The notes under the pieces were generated by a model. The model did no database searches. It worked only from the letters and a program-made list of their open reading frames with translations, and was not told the origin of the DNA. From Mageeibacillus sp. UBA3781 (GTDB lineage Bacteria; Bacillota; Clostridia; Saccharofermentanales; Saccharofermentanaceae), in NCBI GenBank assembly GCA_002368805.1, contig DFFH01000041.1, positions 1 to 6,856 of the forward strand: a DNA stretch of 6,856 nucleotides, in the 5' to 3' direction. A program made the position numbers and the translations under genes. Positions within the stretch are counted from its first letter, which is position 1. Every line of letters begins with the position of its first letter. Below are positions 1-4,910 of this stretch, in pieces.

Positions 1-340
1 TCGGACGGAAACCATAACTGAACTCCGAGAAATGCGGGTCGCATATCGGTCCTATCACTTGTACTATTGCCTGCTGAATTACCCTGTCCATTGCAGTGGG
101 AATTCCAAGTTTTCTCTTTCCTCCGTTAGGTTTGGGTATTTCTACTCGTCTAACGGGTTGAGGCTTGTATTCCCTTCGTAGTATCTGCCCTTTTATCGTA
201 GGCCAATTAGCCTTGATATACTCACCAAGTTCATCTGTACTGACACCGTCAACTCCGCCTGCGCCCTTGTTGGCACAGACCCGTTTATAGGCTTCGTTCA
301 TATTGTCCTTATGTAAGATTTTGTCGAGCAGTTCTGACAT
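1..340 (-). CDS. ltrA: Group II intron reverse transcriptase/maturase, N-terminal 113 codons (partial)
   Basis: This is the intron-encoded protein that helps the intron RNA fold and splice and copies it into DNA at the target. Only the N-terminus is in the window. It shows NKGAGGVDG (residues 24-32), a WPTIKGQIL helix, the PQPVRRVEIPKPNGG block (60-74), KLGIPTAMDRVIQQA (77-91), and FSYGFRP (107-113) at the window edge. These are the RT-0 to RT-2 motifs. The catalytic YADD, the maturase X domain and any endonuclease domain lie outside, so integrity cannot be judged. The ATG at 340 follows an AAAGGAG about 16 nt upstream, a long spacing; the frame stays open about 20 codons further upstream without another ATG, so a non-ATG start there is possible. 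Class C proteins typically lack an endonuclease domain and start near this point, which supports the ATG. Confidence 0.93.
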   Translation of the reverse strand, partial: MSELLDKILHKDNMNEAYKRVCANKGAGGVDGVSTDELGEYIKANWPTIKGQILRREYKPQPVRRVEIPKPNGGKRKLGIPTAMDRVIQQAIVQVIGPICDPHFSEFSYGFRP

Positions 341-828
341 TGCCTTGTGTGCTCTTCTCCTTTCCGCTCCCTTGGTCTTAGCCTTATGTTGTGTGTTCAG
401 ATTTCATATACGTTTCATCCTACCACTGTCAGGCATGTCCTCAGGACATACATTTGCTTCGCACGGTTAAATTGTTCCGCCCTTCCCGATTTCTCGGTAC
501 TATGGCTTCTGCTGACTTCTCACAGTTCGTTGTTACTACGGATCGTGCTCCGTCTGTGAGACCTCACGGGATAAGCCCCGAACCTTTCCCCGTTTACTCG
601 CCTGATTTACGCATTGAGGTTACGGTTGCCTTTTGGACTTTGATGCCTATGGCCATCTCATCCGCTCATTACGCCTTAATATCAGGTTTCTGTCCGTCGA
701 GCCACGGTTTCGCTATTGCTTCTTCTCGCCTGCATCTCACGATACAAACCTTGCAAGTCGCTATAGGGTTCGTCGGCAACTACGTCCCTCAGGACTTTCA
801 CCCGAGGTTCGGGACATGCCCGTCATAC
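341..828 (-). ncRNA. Group II intron ribozyme RNA, domains I to start of IV
   Basis: This 488-bp stretch without a gene is the catalytic RNA upstream of the intron's reading frame, which sits in domain IV. It is rich in short helices such as CCTCGGGTGAAAGTCCTGAGG, the paired flanks CTCACAG and CTGTGAG, and a perfect ATGTCC/GGACAT hairpin (435-449) near the domain IV side. Open frames on the plus strand here are antisense to the RNA and are not genes. The domain borders inside this stretch are not resolved. Confidence 0.85.
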
Positions 829-833
829 CATGC

Positions 834-868
834 AAAAGGACTGTCGGGAATAACCCGGCAGTCCTTTT
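834..868 (-). terminator. Terminator hairpin of the zinc-ribbon gene; intron target
   Basis: A 15-bp inverted repeat with a 5-nt loop (arms 834-848 and 854-868) begins 18 nt after the stop codon of the zinc-ribbon gene. Read on the minus strand it is A4-GGACTGCCGGG, TTATT, CCCGACAGTCC-T4, with one C/A mismatch; read on the plus strand the mismatch becomes a G-U pair, so it may act in both directions. The U-run is only four bases and is followed by GCATG and then the proposed intron start, so the intron may have separated the hairpin from its original downstream sequence. Confidence 0.85.
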
Positions 869-886
869 AATATTCTTATTATCCGA

Positions 887-1768
887 TCAATGCAGGAAAG
901 CTTTTCCTAAGATAAATCCGTAGAAGATCTCACAGAAGGTAAACAATGCACAAGTCGTAACTACAAAACGCATAGCATTCTTCTGCGTCCCCTTTGGCTT
1001 CAGATTATCGAAGAAATAATCATATAGGCAAACTATGAAAAAGACTAACCCGAAAGTCTTTAGGATCGGAGAAATATTGATCAGTGCAGAAGACTGCGAA
1101 TGGTAGTAGATCGCCGTCCAGATCCAGGAAACAAGATTCAAAATCGAATACGGGAAAAGACTTAATCCGATCCAGGATACTGTTGAAAGGAAATCAACTC
1201 TCTTTACTTTGAAAAGACCGTACGCAAGAAATACAAACAGGACCATGGTTCCAAAAGCAAAGAAATCAACAAATACAGTGATAATACTGCGCCAGAATCC
1301 GAATCCGCCGGATTTGGTTACCAAAAGAGCAAAATAACGGGAATCCGTATTCGGCCAGAAACCTGTAAGAAGATTAAAATACGCAGCATTCTCTTTAAAG
1401 ATCCAGCACGAAAGAAGATTGATGGCAAGAATAAATGCCGGGAACGTCAGACCGAGAAGGAAGTTATCACTTGTCGCACGGTCAGTGCAGGAATTGATAG
1501 GGTCCTTAATAAACCCGGTCAGGAATCCTCCGATATCATATCCGAAGGAACCTCCTGCTGATTTCATCGCCTGGGGCTTAGGAGAAGCCGCACCGGATTC
1601 AGCACGGGAAGCTGCCGGCTGCTGATGAGAAATCAGTTTCCTGGACTGAGCTGTGGGAGTCGGAGCCGATATCACAGCAGGCTTTTTTACAAATTCATTT
1701 GCCTTGCCACAGATCGGGCATTCTTGCCTATCATCAGAATACTGCTGACCACATCTAGAACAAAACAT
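887..1768 (-). CDS. Zinc-ribbon membrane protein of unknown function
   Basis: I do not recognise a named family. The 293-residue product starts with a compact zinc ribbon: Cys3, Cys6, Cys17 and Cys20 in two CxxC knuckles (CSRC, CPIC) able to bind one zinc ion. Residues 28-72 form a Pro/Ala/Ser-rich linker. The rest is hydrophobic, with about five membrane segments near 102-124, 159-185, 195-220, 232-254 and 266-288, a layout seen in Yip1-like and other uncharacterised zinc-ribbon membrane proteins of Bacillota. The ribbon is expected in the cytosol. The ATG at 1768 was chosen because GGGGG (1780-1776) lies 7 nt upstream and the zinc ribbon starts there; the longer open frame to 1846 runs into the tRNA and is spurious. 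The gene is 29 nt from the tRNA 3' end with no promoter of its own visible, so it may be transcribed by read-through from the tRNA promoter. Confidence 0.85.
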   Translation of the reverse strand: MFCSRCGQQYSDDRQECPICGKANEFVKKPAVISAPTPTAQSRKLISHQQPAASRAESGAASPKPQAMKSAGGSFGYDIGGFLTGFIKDPINSCTDRATSDNFLLGLTFPAFILAINLLSCWIFKENAAYFNLLTGFWPNTDSRYFALLVTKSGGFGFWRSIITVFVDFFAFGTMVLFVFLAYGLFKVKRVDFLSTVSWIGLSLFPYSILNLVSWIWTAIYYHSQSSALINISPILKTFGLVFFIVCLYDYFFDNLKPKGTQKNAMRFVVTTCALFTFCEIFYGFILGKAFLH

Positions 1769-1797
1769 GTCTCTACCCCCATTTATATTAAAAAAAA

Positions 1798-1874
1798 TGG
1801 TCGGAGTGACCTGACTTGAACAGGCGACCTCTTGCACCCCAAGCAAGCACTCTAGCCAACTGAGCTACACCCCG
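1798..1874 (-). tRNA. tRNA-Pro(GGG)
   Basis: This is a 77-nt cloverleaf with encoded CCA (1800-1798). The acceptor stem CGGGGTG/CACTCCG starts with the C1-G72 pair that marks bacterial proline tRNAs, with discriminator A. The D arm is GCTC/GAGT. The anticodon stem CTTGC/GCAAG encloses the loop TTGGGGT, giving anticodon GGG (reads CCC and CCU). The T arm is GCCTG-TTCAAGT-CAGGT. All stems pair with only G-U exceptions. A run of eight T follows the CCA directly. Confidence 0.97.
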
Positions 1875-1885
1875 ACGCTCTTTAA

Positions 1886-1913
1886 ATTCTAACACAACAA
1901 GGATAACTGTCAA
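1886..1913 (-). promoter_or_regulatory. Promoter of tRNA-Pro (and possibly the zinc-ribbon gene)
   Basis: A perfect -35 TTGACA (1913-1908), a 16-bp spacer and a -10 TAGAAT (1891-1886) preceded by the extended -10 TG give a strong vegetative promoter. The expected start near 1879 is about 5 nt before the mature tRNA, as is usual for stable RNA genes. The upstream flank is AT-rich. Confidence 0.85.
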
Positions 1914-1972
1914 TAAAATACAAACAAATTAAATGACGAAAGCAAAAGGATTAACTCATATCAGTGAGGGAT

Positions 1973-2003
1973 AAAAAAGGGACTGTCCCGATGGAACAGT
2001 CCC
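1973..2003 (-). terminator. Rho-independent terminator of pnp
   Basis: On the minus strand GGGACTGT pairs with ACAGTCCC (arms 2003-1996 and 1986-1979), with a possible inner extension and a loop around CATCG, followed by six T (1978-1973). It starts 31 nt after the pnp stop codon and separates pnp from the tRNA promoter. Confidence 0.93.
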
Positions 2004-2034
2004 TGAAATCTCAAGCCGATTCTAATATGTAAGA

Positions 2035-4290
2035 TTAGAATTCACGGGAACGGGATCCCGGGTGCGGAGTGGTGTCTTCCTGAGTATTCTCAGAGAAATC
2101 TCTTCTCTGACGCTTCTCAAAACGATCGCCATGTCCTCTTCTCTCACGATTCGGACGATCATTTCTTCTAGGAGCACTCTCCTCTTCTACGAAGCCTTCC
2201 GGTTTCTCCATGCAGTCGCGCATAGAAAGGTTGTAACGGCCCTGACTGTCAACCTCAAGGAGTTTTACCTTAACGACATCGCCTTCCTTAACTGCATCTT
2301 CAACGTTCTCAACACGGCCCCAAGCCATCTTGGAGATATGTACGAGACCTTCCTTACCCGGCAGGAACTCTACGAAAGCACCGAACTGCATCAGTCTTGT
2401 GACAACACCTTCATACTCAACTCCGACTTCCGGATCAGCTACGATTCCCTTGATGATGGACATCGCCTTAGCAGCAGCTTCCTGATCAGGTGTAGCAATA
2501 TGGAGGATACCGTCATCATTGATATCGATCTGAGCGCCTGTATCTGCGATGATCTTGTTGATGACCTTTCCGCCAGTACCGATGACTTCACGGATCTTGT
2601 CAACCGGGATCTGCATGGTGATGATTCTCGGAGCATACTTGGAAAGCTCAGCACGTGGTGCGGAAATTCTCGGGAGAAGTACTTCGTTGATGATCTGCTT
2701 TCTACCCTTCTGTGTCAGCTCGAAAGCCTTACGGATAATATCAAGGGAAAGACCATCTACTTTGATATCTACCTGGATGGAAGTGATACCGTCTACAGTA
2801 CCAGCAACCTTAAAGTCCATATCACCGAAGAAGTCCTCGATGCCCTGGATGTCCATGAATACGAGGAAGTCATTCTCATCTTCTTCGTTAACGATAAGAC
2901 CTGTAGAAATACCAGCTACCGGCTTTTTGATTGGAACTCCTGCATCCATAAGAGCCAGTGTACTTGCACAAACAGAACCCTGGGATGTGGAACCGTTAGA
3001 CATCAGGATCTCGGATACTGTACGGATCGCATACGGGAACTCTTCCTCGGAAGGAAGTACCGGAACAAGGGATCTCTCGGCGAGAGCACCATGACCGATC
3101 TCACGACGTCCCGGAGAACGGGAAGCCTTTGCCTCACCAACGGAGTAACCCGGCATGTTGTAGTAGTGCATATAACGCTTGGATACTTCGTTATCCAGAC
3201 CATCAAGTGTCTGAGAGTAGGAAAGCGGAGCAAGAGTACATGTTGTCATAACCTGTGTCTGGCCACGCTGGAAGAGACCGGATCCGTGAACACGCGGGAG
3301 AAGTCCGACATCGCAGGACAGCGGACGGATCTCATCAAGACGGCGTCCATCAACACGGACATGCTCTTTGAAGAGATAGTTACGAACGACCTTCTTCTCA
3401 AGTTTATAAACGGCATCAGCCAGATAAGGCAGATACTCTTCATTCTGCTCTGTCAGATAAGCCTCGATCTCCTTGGTAAGAGCTTCGATGTTTGCATCAC
3501 GGACGGACTTGTCTACAGCAAGAACTGCCTGACGCATCTTTTCCCAAGCAAAGTCCTTCACGAGTGTGAATACTTCTTCCGGAACATCTGCAGACTCGTA
3601 TGTGAACTTCTCTTTACCGATCTCAGCAACGATGCTGTTGATGAACTTAACGATCTCCTTGATGGTCTCATGACCGATAGCGATCGCCTCGAGCATTGTC
3701 TCATCCGGAACTTCGTTCGCACCGGCCTCAACCATGCAGATTTTCTTGGCTGTACCAGCAAGAGTTACATACATGCGGCTCTCTTTTCTCTGCTCTTCTG
3801 TAGGATTGATGATAACATCATCACCGATGAGACCGAGAACTACTCCACCGACAGGTCCGTTCCACGGAATATCGGAAATAGCGATAGCGATGGATGTACC
3901 GATCATAGCTGCGATCTCAGGAGAGCAATCCTGATCCACGGACATTACCATGTTGGAAACAACAACATCATTTCTCAGATCCTTCGGGAACAAAGGACGG
4001 ATCGGACGGTCAATAACACGGGATGTGAGGATCGCCTTCTCGGAAGGACGGCCTTCTCTCTTGATGTAACCACCCGGAATCTTACCTACTGCATACATCT
4101 TCTCTTCATAGTCAACAGACAGCGGGAAGAAATCAACGCCTTCACGAGGTGTCTTAGAAGCTGTAACTGTAGAAAGGATCGCTGTCTCACCATAACGGAT
4201 AAGACAAGCACCGTTTGTGAACTGAGCAAGTTTTCCTGTCTCAACAACGAGCGGACGGCCGGCCAGTTCGGTTTTGAAAATCTTTTCCAT
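2035..4290 (-). CDS. pnp: Polyribonucleotide nucleotidyltransferase (PNPase)
   Basis: PNPase degrades RNA 3' to 5' using phosphate, releasing nucleoside diphosphates, and acts as a cytosolic trimer in mRNA decay. The 751-residue protein has the full domain order: a first RNase PH-like domain (about 1-215), a helical linker, the catalytic second RNase PH-like domain (about 310-545), a KH domain (about 555-615; GTGG at 571-574) and an S1 domain (about 625-692; GAFVEFLPGKEGLVH). FFGDMDFKVAG (487-497) carries the catalytic Asp486, Asp492 and Lys494, which coincide with the published E. coli numbers. The charged, Arg-rich tail (about 700-751) makes it some 40-45 residues longer than the E. coli and Bacillus subtilis enzymes. 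ATG 4290 was preferred over ATG 4302 because GGAGG (4300-4296) lies 5 nt before it, and the upstream choice would place that site inside the gene. Confidence 0.98.
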   Translation of the reverse strand: MEKIFKTELAGRPLVVETGKLAQFTNGACLIRYGETAILSTVTASKTPREGVDFFPLSVDYEEKMYAVGKIPGGYIKREGRPSEKAILTSRVIDRPIRPLFPKDLRNDVVVSNMVMSVDQDCSPEIAAMIGTSIAIAISDIPWNGPVGGVVLGLIGDDVIINPTEEQRKESRMYVTLAGTAKKICMVEAGANEVPDETMLEAIAIGHETIKEIVKFINSIVAEIGKEKFTYESADVPEEVFTLVKDFAWEKMRQAVLAVDKSVRDANIEALTKEIEAYLTEQNEEYLPYLADAVYKLEKKVVRNYLFKEHVRVDGRRLDEIRPLSCDVGLLPRVHGSGLFQRGQTQVMTTCTLAPLSYSQTLDGLDNEVSKRYMHYYNMPGYSVGEAKASRSPGRREIGHGALAERSLVPVLPSEEEFPYAIRTVSEILMSNGSTSQGSVCASTLALMDAGVPIKKPVAGISTGLIVNEEDENDFLVFMDIQGIEDFFGDMDFKVAGTVDGITSIQVDIKVDGLSLDIIRKAFELTQKGRKQIINEVLLPRISAPRAELSKYAPRIITMQIPVDKIREVIGTGGKVINKIIADTGAQIDINDDGILHIATPDQEAAAKAMSIIKGIVADPEVGVEYEGVVTRLMQFGAFVEFLPGKEGLVHISKMAWGRVENVEDAVKEGDVVKVKLLEVDSQGRYNLSMRDCMEKPEGFVEEESAPRRNDRPNRERRGHGDRFEKRQRRDFSENTQEDTTPHPGSRSREF

Positions 4291-4294
4291 AAAA

Positions 4295-4321
4295 ACCTCC
4301 ATGATTTTCCAATAAGGAGGT
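4295..4321 (-). promoter_or_regulatory. Possible Shine-Dalgarno-masking helix before pnp
   Basis: In the pnp mRNA the leader ACCUCC (4321-4316) can pair over 6 bp with GGAGGU (4300-4295), which contains the ribosome binding site, leaving a 15-nt loop. The helix is short but all Watson-Crick with four G-C pairs. It could limit translation until opened. The pairing is seen in the sequence; the role is inferred. Confidence 0.45.
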
Positions 4322-4326
4322 AGCTT

Positions 4327-4365
4327 GTAGATTCATACTCCGTGCAAGACGGGATATCAATCTAC
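4327..4365 (-). promoter_or_regulatory. Long imperfect hairpin in the pnp leader RNA
   Basis: On the minus strand GUAGAUU (4365-4359) pairs with AAUCUAC (4333-4327). After a G/G mismatch AUAU pairs with GUAU, and after a C/A mismatch CCGU pairs with ACGG around the loop CUUGC. That gives about 15 pairs in a 39-nt element, ending 26 nt before the pnp ribosome binding site. No U-run follows, so it is not a terminator. E. coli pnp carries a leader stem-loop cut by RNase III for autocontrol; a similar use here is inference. Confidence 0.6.
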
Positions 4366-4409
4366 CCACTACACCCCTTAAAACTATATTTGCGCGCATA
4401 ATACGCAAC

Positions 4410-4428
4410 ATATCTATATTATAGATAT
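4410..4428. repeat. Perfect 9-bp palindrome over the pnp -10 box
   Basis: ATATCTATA (4410-4418), one T, then TATAGATAT (4420-4428): a perfect inverted repeat with a 1-bp centre. It covers the candidate -10 box of pnp, so it could be an operator for a dimeric repressor; it could also be a chance result of AT-rich promoter sequence. Confidence 0.5.
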
Positions 4429-4444
4429 AAAGGAGAAAAATCAA
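4418..4444 (-). promoter_or_regulatory. Candidate pnp promoter
   Basis: A consensus -10 TATAAT (4423-4418) has TTGATT (4444-4439) as a possible -35 with a short 15-bp spacer. Transcription would start near 4411 and give a leader of about 120 nt holding the hairpin at 4327-4365. It lies downstream of the rpsO terminator, where an independent pnp promoter is expected. The -10 is fully inside the palindrome 4410-4428. Confidence 0.5.
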
Positions 4445-4472
4445 GCATCTGGGATGACATGTTTTTCTCCTT
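4430..4472. repeat. Perfect 11-bp inverted repeat between rpsO and pnp
   Basis: AAGGAGAAAAA (4430-4440) and TTTTTCTCCTT (4462-4472) are exact reverse complements with a 21-bp spacer that itself holds CATC/GATG. Only RNA reading through the rpsO terminator would contain this hairpin on the minus strand. The arms carry an AGGAG motif on each strand, and on the minus strand this serves a possible 13-codon frame (4460-4419). It could be an RNA processing site or part of a regulator site; the function is unknown. Confidence 0.55.
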
Positions 4473-4484
4473 CTTCAGGAAAAG

Positions 4485-4509
4485 AAAAAACCTTCGGAAT
4501 TTCCGAAGG
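4485..4509 (-). terminator. Rho-independent terminator after rpsO
   Basis: On the minus strand CCTTCGGAA (4509-4501) is followed after one base by TTCCGAAGG (4499-4491) and then six T (4490-4485). With a realistic loop this is a stem of about 7-8 bp. It begins 25 nt after the rpsO stop codon and would limit read-through into pnp, as the t1 terminator does in E. coli. Confidence 0.9.
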
Positions 4510-4533
4510 CTTTCTTTTACGATCTGATATACA

Positions 4534-4797
4534 TTACTTTCTGATGTTCAGACGAGCAATGATAGAACGATAACGCTCGATGTCGATTTTTGCAAGATAG
4601 TCAAGAAGACCTCTTCTCTGACCTACGAGCATCAGAAGACCACGACGGGAGTGGTGATCGTTCGGGTGAGCCTTCAGGTGCTCAGTAAGATGATTGATTC
4701 TTGCAGAAAGAATCGCGATCTGTACCTCAGGAGAACCTGTGTCGCCCTCTTTGAGCGCATACTCTTTGATGATTTCAGCTTTGTTGATCTGTCCCAT
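4534..4797 (-). CDS. rpsO: Small ribosomal subunit protein S15 (uS15)
   Basis: S15 is a primary 16S rRNA-binding protein of the small subunit; it nucleates assembly of the platform and contributes an intersubunit bridge. The 87-residue product has near-standard length (family about 89), with the GDTGSPEVQIA block (18-28) and the signature LKAHPNDHHSRRGLLMLVGQ (41-60) followed by RRGLLDYL. GGAGG (4811-4807) lies 9 nt before the ATG. It is transcribed from its own promoter with a leader of about 75 nt and has a terminator before pnp, the conserved partner downstream. In several bacteria S15 represses its own translation by binding the leader RNA. Confidence 0.98.
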   Translation of the reverse strand: MGQINKAEIIKEYALKEGDTGSPEVQIAILSARINHLTEHLKAHPNDHHSRRGLLMLVGQRRGLLDYLAKIDIERYRSIIARLNIRK

Positions 4798-4831
4798 TGT
4801 TCTTTACCTCCATAGTCCTGTAGCAAAGTAA

Positions 4832-4862
4832 GTGGTCGGAACCTTCCACAAACTGTGTCCAC
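4832..4862 (-). promoter_or_regulatory. Possible S15-responsive leader structure
   Basis: In the rpsO leader an outer helix GUGG/CCAC (4862-4859 with 4835-4832) can enclose CACA-GUU-UGUG and a small GGA-AGGU-UCC hairpin, a three-way-junction-like fold. A second GUGG in the middle can compete for the same CCAC. S15 is known to bind three-way junctions and to control its own leader in other bacteria. The helices are short, so this is tentative. Confidence 0.3.
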
Positions 4863-4878
4863 GGAAAAATACTCGCGT

Positions 4879-4907
4879 ATGATAACACATCGGGAAACAC
4901 TTGTAAA
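4879..4907 (-). promoter_or_regulatory. Promoter of rpsO
   Basis: A -35 TTTACA (4907-4902), a 17-bp spacer and a -10 TATCAT (4884-4879) with an extended -10 TG one base upstream. The expected start is near 4872, giving a leader of about 75 nt. The -35 box begins just 3 bp past the stop codon of the upstream cyclase gene. Confidence 0.8.
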
Positions 4908-4910
4908 TAC

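Larger units (their letters stand above)
1..828 (-). mobile_element. Class IIC group II intron, 5' portion (partial)
   Basis: This is a self-splicing retroelement read on the minus strand; its 3' part (rest of the reverse transcriptase, domains V and VI, 3' splice site) lies beyond the left edge. The proposed 5' end is GTATG at 828-824, a variant of the usual GUGYG. It is followed by GGGCATGTCCCGAAC and GGGTGAAAGTCC, an arrangement resembling domain I of the Oceanobacillus iheyensis IIC intron as I remember it. The segment AAGTCAGCAGAAGCCATAG (518-500) and the following GGGCGGAACAA also match that intron's domain I-III region from memory. The encoded protein is of the GsI-IIC type. Insertion immediately downstream of a terminator hairpin (834-868), in the same orientation, is the known habit of class C. 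The class call is firm; the exact 5' boundary is inferred from alignment by eye. Confidence 0.9.

Noticed and set aside
391..870. A 159-codon plus-strand open frame, plus two shorter ones, at 347-923
   Set aside because: They lie antisense to the group II intron ribozyme, and the longest runs across the terminator hairpin. Such frames in intron RNA are often annotated as hypothetical proteins but are artefacts.
1769..1846. N-terminal extension of the zinc-ribbon protein to an ATG at 1846
   Set aside because: It would translate most of tRNA-Pro and precede the zinc ribbon with unrelated residues; ATG 1768 has its own ribosome binding site.
838..2003. Shared GGACTGT core in the two terminators at 834-868 and 1973-2003, suggesting a repeat family
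   Set aside because: Only about 8 bp match, loops and flanks differ, and GC-rich terminator stems often look alike. Two copies do not establish a repeat.
4311..4320. AATAAGGAGG on the plus strand looking like a strong ribosome binding site
   Set aside because: No plus-strand coding frame follows at a suitable distance; it is the complement of the ACCUCC segment in the pnp leader.
2062..4323. A 753-codon open frame on the plus strand covering the whole of pnp
   Set aside because: It is antisense to an unmistakable PNPase, its translation resembles no protein family, and it has no fitting start site. It stays open because pnp avoids the sense codons whose complements would be stops in that frame.
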